In this document: piece by piece, positions 9,201 to 16,945 of the stretch | How positions within the stretch are numbered: position 1 is the first letter of the stretch | Layout: the number at the start of each line of letters is the position of its first letter | Source: a virus | Length of the DNA: 60,930 nt | IMG/VR virus record: IMGVR_UViG_3300032164_000015 | Span: 1-60,930 of that record | Strand: one strand, 5' to 3' | The notes under the pieces: model-generated | Seen by the model: the letters and a program-made list of their open reading frames with translations, nothing else | Told to the model about the DNA's origin: nothing | The model's database searches: none | Translations under genes and position numbers: made by a program

Positions 9201-12200
9201 CTCGATGGCCGCCTTCATCACGGTCGGGTCGAAGCTCTGCTTGTTATCGGCGAAGTCGCCCCAGAACTTGTTGTAGTAGGGCGGCTGCTCGTTGTACTGC
9301 GCGTTCGGATGGTAGTCCGTCGAGAGGACATCGCCCTCAGGAGTGGAACTCGTCCACTTCGGATTCGGCAGCAGGTACTTGAAGCCCTGCTCCTTGTCGA
9401 TGCCGACCACCGAACCGTTCGGAAGAATCAGCAAGTTGCCGGGGTGCGTGTCGTGCTGTGAGAGGAGCCAGTCGAGGATGTGCTCGTCAGCCACGTCCTT
9501 CTTCTGCGCAGCCGTGAGACTCGCGGGACTCATCCCGGAGAGCGACTTCAGGTTGTCGCCGAGCCACGGCTGAAGCGTGGCGGGCTGAATGGCACCTGCG
9601 TTCGTCTTCGCGAACGTCGCAGCACCGACTGGCGGCGTGGAGGGCTTCACGGCCTGCCCGACGGTCGCGAAGAGAACCTGCGATGCGACCTTCCACGGCT
9701 CCGGCTTGCCGCTCGACTTGTTGGTCGCCAGCTTCAGCAGGTACTTCTTGCCGTTGTCATCAGTGAAGAAGTGCTTCTCACCTGCGCCGCCGATACCAAC
9801 GGCTTCGCCTTGGTGATTCAGGGTCGCGAGCGAGGGAAGCTTCGGTGGAATCAGCACGCCCGCAGCCAAAGTGCTGGCCGGACCTGTGGCGGCGAACTTG
9901 AACGGTGAGCCTTGAACCGTCGAAAAGAACTTCTCGAAGTCCGAGCGCAGGTTCTCCTTGCGCTTGATGATCTTGAACAGCGTGTGCGCCTTCCCGGTGG
10001 GGTCGCTGTCCATCGCGTCGATGTACGGCTGAACGAGCTTGACGTAGTCCTGCTCGGAAACCGCCTCGATGGCCTGAATGAACGGGAGCGCCGAGTTCAG
10101 GTCGAACTTGAGGTGACCTTTGGCGTGTGCCGCGTAGAGCGTGTTGTAGACCGGCGGCGAGTTGTTGGGCTTGTAGTCGAGGGACAGCTCGTCATCGCCA
10201 ATGAACTTGAACGCCTGCTCTTTGTCGATACCAACGATGTCACCGTTGCTGCGGACGACGAAGTTGCCCGCCTTGGAGTCGTGGTTCGACACCAGCCAGT
10301 CGAGCACGCGCTCGCGCTGAAGCTGAAGAATCTGCTTCGGCGTAAGGTTGATGAGCGGGACCTTGGACAGATCTGACACAACGTCCGGAACCATCGGTTG
10401 GAGCGAGCCGTAACCGTCGTCGGAGTTGCCGGTCGCCTGCACTGGAACGTACGTAGTCGCGTCTCCAAGTAGGGCGGCGATATTCGAGGCCACCTGCCCT
10501 CCGAACGCACGAATCTTGGCCGCGTCCTTCTTGTGGAGGAACAGGTTCCCGCTCACATCCTTGAGGAACACCTTCGGCTTGTTCCCGCCGAGCTTCGCCT
10601 TCGCATCGCCCGCCGGGCTGAGCGCCGACATCGGGGGAATTGACGGAAGAGCAGTACCGGCGACAAGGGAAGGAGCCGGAAGGGGCGTCGGAACCGCAAT
10701 CGGCGCGACAGGCGCAAGGGTGACTGGGGGTGGACCGGCTTCCGGCTTGTCGATGAAGTCGTCGAGGTCGAACCCGTCCGCGTACAACGCCTGCTTGATG
10801 ACTTGGGTGGCGAAAACTTCGGCCTTGGCGGGTGACCACCCCGCCGCCTTCAGGAAGTCGATGACCTGCTTGGCAGGGGTCACCCCGGTGGGCTTGCCTT
10901 GTTGAAACGCCTGCCACAGTCCCAGAACCTTCGCTTGGTCGGAGTCCGGTCCGTACCCGAGGACGGCGGCCCAGTGCAAAACCTTGATGTTGGTGGGGGC
11001 GGCGTTGCCCGCCAGAGCCCCCTGCGTGCCCGCCGGAACGACGACGGGAGCTGGAACCGAGGGAGGGGGCTCCTCGGGAGCCACAGGCTCACCATCGGGA
11101 CCGTGGGCGAAGCCAAGGCCGCTCGAAGCACCAGCCACGAAGTCGGCTGCGTCGAAGCTGGGGTGCCTGAAGACCTTGCCGACGAGGTCGGTCAGAAACG
11201 CTGAACGGGCGGCGACCGTGGCGGCGAATTCCGCATCAGGGACTTGACCTTCGAGTTCGGCGAGTTCCTTCGCAGCCCCTTTGACAGCCGCCAAGCCGTC
11301 CACCAACGAGGGCGCAATGACGCTCTGTTTCTTGAGGTGGTTCCGCCAAAAGTTGAGGGCCTTCGCCTCGTTCGAGTTGGCGGAGAATCCGAGTGCGGTG
11401 GCGAGGTCCCGCACCTGAGTTGAAGTGGGCGCAAGGAAGTCGGAGAGGTCCGGAGCAACTGCCGGGACAGCCGGGAACCCGGCGAAAGAGGCGGCGTCCC
11501 AGCCGGGGACCGCCTTGGCGTCCTTGATGGTCTTCTGCACGAACTGATTGAGGGCCTTCGCCGCGTCGGAGCTTTGTCCGGACGGAAGGTCCCCCGTGAG
11601 TTCTTTCACGGTCGCCGCGATGGCGTACGTGTGCTTGTTCTTGAGGTGCTTCTGCCAGACGGCGAGCACCTTGGCTCCGTCGGAATCCGGCGCGTGCCCG
11701 AGCTTCCCAGCGAGGTCCAGTACCAGCGGGTCGGACGGGGCTGGGAGAGCAGCAAGAGCCGACGTGGCAACGGGCGCGGGCGCGGGAACGGCAGGAAGCG
11801 CGGGCGCTGCGGCAGGGATAGCGGGAACAGGCTTCGCCTTCGCCTTTTTGGGCGGAGCTGCGGAGACGGAGGCAGTAGCGGCGACAACCGGGGCAGACAT
11901 CACGGGGCCTGCGCCGCCGATGAACGTGACGGTCAAGCCGCTCTCGAAATCGCCCTTGACGGTGATGAGCCCCTTTGCCTTCGCAGCGTCGATGAGTGCC
12001 TCGACCTCGGCAATCGCGGCTGCGTTCTTCTTGCCGAACTTCACCCGGTACATCTCCGCGACCGTGTCGGAGTTGATGCCCGGCTTCTTGTGGAACTGCG
12101 CGAGAGCAAACGCCTGAGGAGAACCTGCGGAGTACCCCAGCTTCTGGAGGGCGAAGTCGAGGGAGTTGGAAGTCTCGGCGGGAGAAGGGGGGCGCGCGTT

Positions 12201-12650
12201 GGAGGTCGGCCCTTCGGTGGGGGTCTGGGCCGCAGCGAGCGCGGCGGCCTCCGCCGCAGTGGCTTTCTGGAACCAGCCGTTCCCGAACTTCTTGAGGACT
12301 CCGGTGTACCAGTTCGCATTCTTCAGGAGAGCTGCGCGCTTCTTGGGGTCGTTGAAGCCCGCGTCGTTCAGGAAAGACATCAGCTCATCGACGTTCGCTT
12401 TCGCTCCGAAGTTGGATCCTTTTTCCTTCGGGGTGTGAATCGTCTTCTTGAAGAACGGTTGCATCCCCAGCGGCGTCCCGGACGGAACGTAGATCCACTC
12501 GCCGTTGGCCTGCTTCTGCACACGACGGTCGCCGTGAGACGACACCCAGCCGGGGGCAAGTCCAGTCGCCTCTTCCAGCCGCGCGGTGAAAAACGCACCC
12601 AGCGAGATGGTCGGCTCTTCGTTTCTCCAAAAGTCTCGACCGCTGCTCAC
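6264..12650 (-). CDS. Giant polyvalent protein with tandem kinase-like domains and repeats (2128 aa)
   Basis: A multidomain protein of the kind phages package or inject. GTG start at 12650 behind GGGAGG. Residues 40-57 carry a GDRRVQKQANGEW motif. A helical module (L-G-Y/F-x-P-D-S-x-x-A-K-x-L-x-x-W) recurs near 167, 313, 416, 558 and 1277, separated by Pro/Ala linkers. Two kinase-like domains follow: about 690-910 with catalytic loop NHDSKAGN (789-796) and metal motif GIDKE (807-811), and about 955-1205 with GKKYLLKL (967-974), QHDTHPGN (1065-1072) and GIDKE (1083-1087). A third, decayed copy keeps ATHPGN near 1469-1474. The last 200 residues may be an ADP-ribosyltransferase-like fold. The kinase substrate is unknown. 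Confidence 0.85.
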   Translation of the reverse strand: MSSGRDFWRNEEPTISLGAFFTARLEEATGLAPGWVSSHGDRRVQKQANGEWIYVPSGTPLGMQPFFKKTIHTPKEKGSNFGAKANVDELMSFLNDAGFNDPKKRAALLKNANWYTGVLKKFGNGWFQKATAAEAAALAAAQTPTEGPTSNARPPSPAETSNSLDFALQKLGYSAGSPQAFALAQFHKKPGINSDTVAEMYRVKFGKKNAAAIAEVEALIDAAKAKGLITVKGDFESGLTVTFIGGAGPVMSAPVVAATASVSAAPPKKAKAKPVPAIPAAAPALPAVPAPAPVATSALAALPAPSDPLVLDLAGKLGHAPDSDGAKVLAVWQKHLKNKHTYAIAATVKELTGDLPSGQSSDAAKALNQFVQKTIKDAKAVPGWDAASFAGFPAVPAVAPDLSDFLAPTSTQVRDLATALGFSANSNEAKALNFWRNHLKKQSVIAPSLVDGLAAVKGAAKELAELEGQVPDAEFAATVAARSAFLTDLVGKVFRHPSFDAADFVAGASSGLGFAHGPDGEPVAPEEPPPSVPAPVVVPAGTQGALAGNAAPTNIKVLHWAAVLGYGPDSDQAKVLGLWQAFQQGKPTGVTPAKQVIDFLKAAGWSPAKAEVFATQVIKQALYADGFDLDDFIDKPEAGPPPVTLAPVAPIAVPTPLPAPSLVAGTALPSIPPMSALSPAGDAKAKLGGNKPKVFLKDVSGNLFLHKKDAAKIRAFGGQVASNIAALLGDATTYVPVQATGNSDDGYGSLQPMVPDVVSDLSKVPLINLTPKQILQLQRERVLDWLVSNHDSKAGNFVVRSNGDIVGIDKEQAFKFIGDDELSLDYKPNNSPPVYNTLYAAHAKGHLKFDLNSALPFIQAIEAVSEQDYVKLVQPYIDAMDSDPTGKAHTLFKIIKRKENLRSDFEKFFSTVQGSPFKFAATGPASTLAAGVLIPPKLPSLATLNHQGEAVGIGGAGEKHFFTDDNGKKYLLKLATNKSSGKPEPWKVASQVLFATVGQAVKPSTPPVGAATFAKTNAGAIQPATLQPWLGDNLKSLSGMSPASLTAAQKKDVADEHILDWLLSQHDTHPGNLLILPNGSVVGIDKEQGFKYLLPNPKWTSSTPEGDVLSTDYHPNAQYNEQPPYYNKFWGDFADNKQSFDPTVMKAAIEAVEKISDEQYVKALEPYVSTAAGGISVSAAIYDKALARKKNIRADFETFITGLYEKRTKKKGKFTFSAGWLPEGGVVTAPAATAQSLPQVPSVPSAPPPVVAAPLPGQKSVPPPVGFTPPPYSTVKKVASALGMSPDSVYADALQKLAAYNNNINDAAAQIAYLTGTPYTTALKRVKNVAKKLKDFGGWNAAVAPISASTPAPAAVAPDELTEPTPTVVIPAKPEEIAAAAATAQLALQVAANVPASLAPTGPNLAKKGVLAWILPSGTEPILRPDTDPVWEKLTAVPAEVLAGGAVFEDLAKISALDFDVMVRHVAEATHPGNLLMQNAFVQDALNRKNTTKYQVEQMLAETYREKTGEKGRFSFVTGWQAEGAKPVPIIKTVKKTATEGAEEANVKIRPWKTKDADGNTTEDDTKQAIKYVAGGLPAVQAFLTKFGLTPLGPAVEKKGSDGSTKFLLPMSKAAIANAFVSEQVTITPDEQASTADKIAPHSGTPSYFPSHAPAVPIAQSFKDINNTKTAKLGLVGRAFPTDGPALWGSTGTLNIKRVTSPTGVTKLMVTFKLRDAVVTNGKTYGYKNLLHSGTGVEHGFWTGTYDAETDSNIQTGAHSLEVSAREWSDGKHKLRMMSDEHSYWSFAGTCVAELELGPDEKITDVLKGLLDKASPGLGDAVMHEPTPEDREIQRLHQILFSAAPAIERGLQPEHFTAAELKAKAKLAKVPEVYFTASETEVTPGIKSFFVPDRWKTFPKDEAGEPVLKFLETSASTPKFIIQALRDSGPSGINQRVLSGTAKAGGPAGSSVEPDLASGGAQTGMWRLITTNSAKQSLFHANNQGNVSGRYKYILAADELDRLDVMSFPGDAYGSFGKASGKDEWDTRKTTAEVIKRRDAAAVTAQKASTYDKHDACASNETDFFNGVHGARVLRIVTQSESDRVELIREAHKQKLTAMNGVPIEDFVVVETGPAQAIYDKYVKPMGL

Positions 12651-12683
12651 GTCTGCCTCCCGCTTCTACATCGTCGGTGCAGG

Positions 12684-12714
12684 ATTACATACCTGAGTGA
12701 CGCAGATCTTGAAA
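12684..12714 (-). promoter_or_regulatory. Possible promoter of the giant protein gene
   Basis: In the 64-base gap upstream of 12650 the minus strand has TATGTA (12691-12686) overlapping TGTAAT, with a poor -35 candidate TTTCAA (12714-12709) 17 bases away. The -10 is reasonable, the -35 is weak, so this is tentative. Confidence 0.3.
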
Positions 12715-13494
12715 CTACGCTGTGCCCGCCTTCTTGGGCTTTGGAGCGAGGTTCTCTGCGGCTTTCACGGCAGCGTCATTGAGAATCGGCCCCATGAACT
12801 CGTTCACGTCCGCACCTGACTCGCGGCAGTAGTTGAGAACCTTGTCGAGCGCCTTCTTCATCGCCTTGTCCATCTGGACGTAGACGTGCTCGGTTTTTCC
12901 GAACGTGAACACCATGAAGGACTGCTGCACGGTGTCGCCGAACTTCGCGAAGAGCGTCTGGATGATGGTGCCGAGGTCCTCGACGGTCTTCGCCTCCTTC
13001 GCCTTCTCGTCAAACTCCGCGTGCATCTCCTTCGGCAGCGACTGCTTCATGCCGCGCTTCACGTCGCCAACGAGCTTCTGGAACTGCCGGGTATCCACGT
13101 AGCCCATGAGCTGCTGGAGCGCGTCCTTGCCGTACTTGTCGGCCATCTCTTGGTAGAGCTTGAGGAACTTCTCCGGGTTCATCTTCCCGCCGATGACGTT
13201 CAACCGTACGGTCTCGAACTTCTGGAGGTCCTCGTCCTGCCACCGCTTGCCCACGAGCACGGTGCAGGGAACCTCGTCGAGCCCTGCCTCCTGACACGCC
13301 TTCCAGCGATGCTCGCCGCCGATGATTCGAAAGAGCCCGTCCTGAACAGCGACGACCTGAATCGCGGCGGTGCAGCCGTTCTCTTTGATCTCATCGACAA
13401 GGCGCGTAAACATCGCCTCGTCCATGTGTTGAGGGTTCCAAGGGTTCGCCACCAGCTTGTCGATGGCGATGTGTTTCAGCTCATGCTTGCTCAA
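12715..13494 (-). CDS. ParB/Srx-fold nuclease-like protein (259 aa)
   Basis: The N-terminal 100 residues match the ParB N-terminal fold: a LVANPWNPQ start, an expected I-Q-V-V-A strand, and the hallmark IIGGEHRWKA with conserved Gly-Gly-Glu-His-Arg. In ParB relatives this pocket binds CTP or, in phage homologues, can act as a nuclease. The C-terminal 150 residues are helical and do not show the ParB helix-turn-helix, so plasmid-type centromere binding is not supported. TTG start at 13494 with GGAG eight bases upstream; a good -10 (TATGAT, 13529-13524) lies just before it. Likely a DNA-processing or packaging accessory. Confidence 0.8.
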   Translation of the reverse strand: MSKHELKHIAIDKLVANPWNPQHMDEAMFTRLVDEIKENGCTAAIQVVAVQDGLFRIIGGEHRWKACQEAGLDEVPCTVLVGKRWQDEDLQKFETVRLNVIGGKMNPEKFLKLYQEMADKYGKDALQQLMGYVDTRQFQKLVGDVKRGMKQSLPKEMHAEFDEKAKEAKTVEDLGTIIQTLFAKFGDTVQQSFMVFTFGKTEHVYVQMDKAMKKALDKVLNYCRESGADVNEFMGPILNDAAVKAAENLAPKPKKAGTA

Positions 13495-13551
13495 GTCGAT
13501 TCTCCGAGGGTACGTGCCTGAGGATCATACACCCCCGAAGCAGGTACGGTA

Positions 13552-13770
13552 TCAGTCGCCAAGAAGGATTTCGGCGAGATTTCCGCACTTCCCGGCGCAG
13601 ACGCGAAGCTCGCCGCACAGCTCACGAATCAACAAGTCGAGCTGCTGGTCGTCTCCCGGCTCGTCGATCACCGGTAGGCCGGAGTTCACTTTCTCGATCC
13701 ACTTTTCGAGAATCTTCTTGGCGCTCTCCAACTCTGAAGAAATGAGATCAGGACTGACTGGAAGGGACAT
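13552..13770 (-). CDS. Hypothetical protein (72 aa)
   Basis: Small acidic helical protein with two cysteines near the C-terminus (CAGKC). Its ATG overlaps the stop of the preceding gene as ATGA, which supports it as a real, translationally coupled gene. No family recognised. Confidence 0.65.
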   Translation of the reverse strand: MSLPVSPDLISSELESAKKILEKWIEKVNSGLPVIDEPGDDQQLDLLIRELCGELRVCAGKCGNLAEILLGD

Positions 13771-14696
13771 CAGGTCTCCTTGGCGACTTTCTCCAGCGTG
13801 GCGAGCCCGTAGAGCACGTCCGTTGAAGAAGGATCCACCACGATGAATTTGTAGCCGATGAGCTTCTCCAGCTTCGCGACGTAGCGCAGCTTCTGCTCCT
13901 CACTGGCCTTCGTGAAGTCGTTGTTCGCGAGGAAGTCGAGGCAGATGAGGGAGAAGTTGTGTCCGGGGCGCTCGCTCCCAGACAACTCCTTCGCGCGGTC
14001 GATGGCCAACCGAACCGTCTCAAGCTGGTCCGGGTAGAACTTGAAGTTCTTGCTGAAGAGCGGCTCGTCGCGCGGATCCTTGTCGTTCACTGCCCAACTG
14101 TCTCGGGGAGGAACGACCACCTCAGGCGGAGCGTCCGAGTCGCCGTCGTACGTGCCGGAGAGCTGATTGGACTTCTCGATGGGGTCGCCTTGCTTCCGCA
14201 CTTCGCGCTCGACCTCTTCACCTTCCTGACGCTCGCGGGCCTTCCGAACCGCCGCCTCGACCGTCTGGTAGTTCATCCCCTCGGCCTTGGTGACCCACGC
14301 CTCGACGTTGCTGAGCTTGATGATGCGGCACAGCTCCCGAACCTTCGACCAGCCGAGAGCGAGGAGGCGCTTCTTCACGACCTCGTTCATCCCGTCGAGT
14401 TCGATTTCGATGCGGTACCAGATGAACCGCAGGCTCTCGGCCTTCTTGTAGTGGAGGTCCAGCTCCTGCTCAGCGTAGTCGCGAAAGGTGTTGAAGCCCC
14501 ACAGCGTGTAGATGGGCTTCTTCTGACGGTCGCCGTCGATGGGCGTGTCGTAGACCGTGAAGAGGATCTTGGCGAGGTTCATGTACCCGGTTTCGAGGGA
14601 CTCGACCAACTCCTTGGCTTCGGCGCGCAGCTTCTTCGCCCACGCCTTCGAGCCCGCACCGGTTGCTCCGCCATCTTTCGTCCAGTCACCCTTCAT
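13770..14696 (-). CDS. Hypothetical protein (308 aa), replication-operon member
   Basis: Not recognised. The first 150 residues are helical, with a W-G-F-N-T-F-R-D-Y-A-E-Q-E-L-D-L stretch (about 67-82) and a highly charged linker at about 160-210 containing PPEVVVPP. The tail (210-308) is again helical. It sits between SSB and a small gene with four-base overlaps at both ends, so it is co-translated with the recombination genes. The layout recalls phage proteins with an N-terminal DNA-binding domain, but no helix-turn-helix can be shown. Confidence 0.7.
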   Translation of the reverse strand: MKGDWTKDGGATGAGSKAWAKKLRAEAKELVESLETGYMNLAKILFTVYDTPIDGDRQKKPIYTLWGFNTFRDYAEQELDLHYKKAESLRFIWYRIEIELDGMNEVVKKRLLALGWSKVRELCRIIKLSNVEAWVTKAEGMNYQTVEAAVRKARERQEGEEVEREVRKQGDPIEKSNQLSGTYDGDSDAPPEVVVPPRDSWAVNDKDPRDEPLFSKNFKFYPDQLETVRLAIDRAKELSGSERPGHNFSLICLDFLANNDFTKASEEQKLRYVAKLEKLIGYKFIVVDPSSTDVLYGLATLEKVAKET

Positions 14697-15037
14697 GCGA
14701 CTTCTCCTTTTCCCGGCTTCTCGGACTCCAGTTCGGGCTCCCAGAAAATGACCTCGCGCGCGCGAACCTCTGTGAGGTCGCCTCGGGGACCTTCGCGGTT
14801 CATCAGCTCACCCTTGACGAGCACGTAGACGCCCTTGGCAAGCCGGGACTTGCAGATCCGCACAAGACCGTCCACGTACACGTTCACCTTGATGTACGCC
14901 GTCACGACCTGACCGCCAGACGCGTACCGGTCGGAGGCGACGTGGAAACTGCACACCTCAAGGCCCGCGCCCGTCTTTCCGAAGTCGGTGGCTCCGGTGA
15001 CATTCCCTGAAATGACAACCTCGTTCAAACCTCGCAC
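14693..15037 (-). CDS. ssb: Single-stranded DNA-binding protein, OB fold (114 aa)
   Basis: A bacterial SSB-type OB-fold: NEVVISGNVTG at the N-terminus, V-C-S-F-H-V-A-S-D-R-Y strand, TAYIKVNVYVDG and a GVYVLVKGEL strand. It coats single-stranded DNA during replication and recombination. At 114 residues it lacks the usual disordered tail and acidic D-I-P-F tip that recruits partner proteins; it ends KPGKGEVA. GTG start at 15037 with GGAG seven bases upstream, overlapping the end of the RuvC-like gene by 13 bases. A second SSB-like protein at 23937-24725 does carry such a tip. Confidence 0.85.
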   Translation of the reverse strand: MRGLNEVVISGNVTGATDFGKTGAGLEVCSFHVASDRYASGGQVVTAYIKVNVYVDGLVRICKSRLAKGVYVLVKGELMNREGPRGDLTEVRAREVIFWEPELESEKPGKGEVA

Positions 15038-15627
15038 GGTGGTGCTCCAGTGACGACTAGGGGACTCGAAACTCTCCGAGCCATGCGCATCAGCTCGCTG
15101 TCGAGAGTCGCTACTACCGCTCCGAGCGCGTCGTAAGGGTGCTCAAGCATCGACGGAAGAACATCCCGACAAGACTCGTCCAACAGGGCCTTGCCATAGC
15201 GCTTTTTCAGCGCCTTCTGCACGGCTTCTTTGTCGGAAGTCTTGGACCCGGTGACGGATTTCTTGAGCTGCTGAGGAGACGCCTGAATCACTGGGATGTT
15301 GAACTGCTCAGACAGGGCGGCGATGGCCCCCCAGCACATCGCCATCTTGGCCGCGACCGACGAGCTGCGCGGGAAGCTCATCGTCTCAGCACAGATGGCG
15401 CTGACAGGCCCGCACGCCCCGTCTGTCGCAAGATCACGAAGGAAGAGGTAGATCTCGCGCGCGCGACGGACGTTGTCATCAGAAGCAAAGACCTTCTGCT
15501 TCTTGGACGATTTCTCGGTTCGAAATACGCCCATGTTGATGGGGCGCTCACCACCCTCCGACGGAAGCTCCACTACCGCGTAGCCGATGCAGGCGAAACC
15601 GGGGTCCAATCCAAGAACGACGCTCAT
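15025..15627 (-). CDS. ruvC: RuvC-like Holliday junction resolvase (200 aa)
   Basis: RNase H-fold resolvase that nicks Holliday junctions. The N-terminal GLDPGFACIGYAVVE contains the first catalytic Asp (residue 7); CAETMSFPRSS provides the second acidic site (Glu); and HPYDALGAVVATLD near residue 165 supplies the last Asp residues. Length is close to bacterial RuvC. It overlaps ssb downstream and the zinc-type gene upstream by ATGA. In phages such proteins resolve recombination intermediates or debranch DNA before packaging. Confidence 0.88.
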   Translation of the reverse strand: MSVVLGLDPGFACIGYAVVELPSEGGERPINMGVFRTEKSSKKQKVFASDDNVRRAREIYLFLRDLATDGACGPVSAICAETMSFPRSSSVAAKMAMCWGAIAALSEQFNIPVIQASPQQLKKSVTGSKTSDKEAVQKALKKRYGKALLDESCRDVLPSMLEHPYDALGAVVATLDSELMRMARRVSSPLVVTGAPPCEV

Positions 15628-16001
15628 GCGCGCTTTCTCGTGATGCTCTCGAAGCGTTCGTGCAGGGTGATGGCCCCCAGCACGTCATCCGCGTCCCGAA
15701 CCTGAACGAATCGACCCTCGACCCGCTCCAACACCTTCCCGCGCTTGAGCCCGAGAACGTTCGTCACGCGCGCGACCGCCGCCTTCGTCTCCGGAGAGTC
15801 GAGCCACCCGGAGTCGTACAGGAAGCACAACGCGCAGATGTTCTCCTGCCCGTAACGCGCGTGCATGATGCTCCAGTGGGCCGTCTGCTGCTTGCACACC
15901 ACGCAGTGGTGATTCGTAGTCGGACCCAACGGACGAAGCGCGTGAGTCGAAGTGACCTTCGGTTTCGCGGCGACATCGGGAACAACGGGAGTGGTTTCCA
16001 T
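15624..16001 (-). CDS. Small zinc-ribbon-like protein (125 aa)
   Basis: Contains HHCVVCKQQ and, about 28 residues on, ICALCFLYDSG, so two CxxC pairs that could bind one zinc. The C-terminal half is helical. The ATG at 16001 is one base after the upstream stop and has GGAG seven bases before it; a longer frame to 16016 is not needed. It is sandwiched between the Cas4-like nuclease and RuvC in one operon. Function unknown, perhaps a partner of one of these nucleases. Confidence 0.75.
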   Translation of the reverse strand: METTPVVPDVAAKPKVTSTHALRPLGPTTNHHCVVCKQQTAHWSIMHARYGQENICALCFLYDSGWLDSPETKAAVARVTNVLGLKRGKVLERVEGRFVQVRDADDVLGAITLHERFESITRKRA

Positions 16002-16002
16002 T

Positions 16003-16863
16003 TCAAGTCTCCGCAAAGCACTTCTTCACGACCGAGCACTTGTTCGCGCGCGTGCAGGAGTCAGTCGCGCAAACTCTCTCCGGAAGCAAGCCCGAGCGAA
16101 TGCCGTTCGGAATGCTCGTCAGCATCGCTTTGAGGTTCACGATGGTCTCTTCGTCGTAGTCGATGAAGTGCTCAGCGATGGCTTTGTCCACGCCGTGCTC
16201 GCCCTTGGCCCAGTAGAAAATGACAGCCCACTTCAGGCCGCTCAGCCACAGGTACGCCTGCGCCTGAATGACATGCCCGTAGTGAGGAGCCTGTTTCACT
16301 TCCCACGCGTTCCTGCCGCCGATGGACTTTGCTTCGAGGATCCCCATTCCCGGTTTGCCGGGAAGCACCAAGAACCCGTCGGGGTGTCCCGTCAAACGGA
16401 ACTCGTCGTTGACGAAGTGCGCTTCGACGTACTGGAAGGCTTGGTCCCCTCGGCCCTTGCTGACGTTCCCGCACTTCGAACAGGTCTCCGGGCGGAGGAT
16501 GACCTTCTCGGACACAAGGAAGCCCTTCTCGACGCCGCCGTGCGCGAAACCGCACCCGAGACACTTCCACTGCCCGTACAACACGCCCAGCTCAGGCAAC
16601 GCGTGGTTCTGGAGACCCCAGTGAAGCGAGGTGCCGTGCAGGAAGGTCAGCAGGGTGTCGCCGTTGAGGGTTTCCTTGCGCGTCACCTGATGTTTGGTGC
16701 AGAGCACTTCTTCGCGCGCGCACAGTCCCGAGAGGGACGAGATCCGCACGTAGTCATCGACCTTCGGCGGCTCTTGAATCGCGGGTCGCTTCCACTCACG
16801 AGCGAAAAGCTGCTTCAGGGAGCCCGAAGCACGCGTCGTCGTCACCAAGTCTCCGAGCCCCAT
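16003..16863 (-). CDS. Cas4/AddB-like PD-(D/E)XK nuclease with cysteine cluster (286 aa)
   Basis: Exonuclease-type fold. The catalytic core is GHPDGFLV (Asp at about 161), GILEAKSI (Glu-x-Lys) and HVIQAQAYLWLSG, the QxxxY helix of the RecB/Cas4 nuclease group. One Cys lies early (SLSGLCAREE, near 49) and three or more at the end (CATDSCTRANKC), the arrangement that holds an iron-sulfur cluster in Cas4 and AddB. A further CxxC pair at about 100-103 and CSKCGN near 132 may add a zinc site. No CRISPR array is nearby, so a role in DNA end processing for recombination is favoured. Confidence 0.85.
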   Translation of the reverse strand: MGLGDLVTTTRASGSLKQLFAREWKRPAIQEPPKVDDYVRISSLSGLCAREEVLCTKHQVTRKETLNGDTLLTFLHGTSLHWGLQNHALPELGVLYGQWKCLGCGFAHGGVEKGFLVSEKVILRPETCSKCGNVSKGRGDQAFQYVEAHFVNDEFRLTGHPDGFLVLPGKPGMGILEAKSIGGRNAWEVKQAPHYGHVIQAQAYLWLSGLKWAVIFYWAKGEHGVDKAIAEHFIDYDEETIVNLKAMLTSIPNGIRSGLLPERVCATDSCTRANKCSVVKKCFAET

Positions 16864-16945
16864 CCGTACCTCTTGTCCAGCGTCCGAGTTCGATCTTCAC
16901 TTCATCCGAGCGGCTCTATGCCACAAGTTTTCCAGCCCTGCTAGC

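Noticed and set aside
7695-9461. 588-codon plus-strand frame inside the giant protein gene
   Set aside because: Antisense shadow; the minus-strand frame has repeated domains and motifs over the same bases.
16003-16863. Cas4-like nuclease as part of a CRISPR system
   Set aside because: No array, no cas1 or cas2, and phages often carry such nucleases for recombination.
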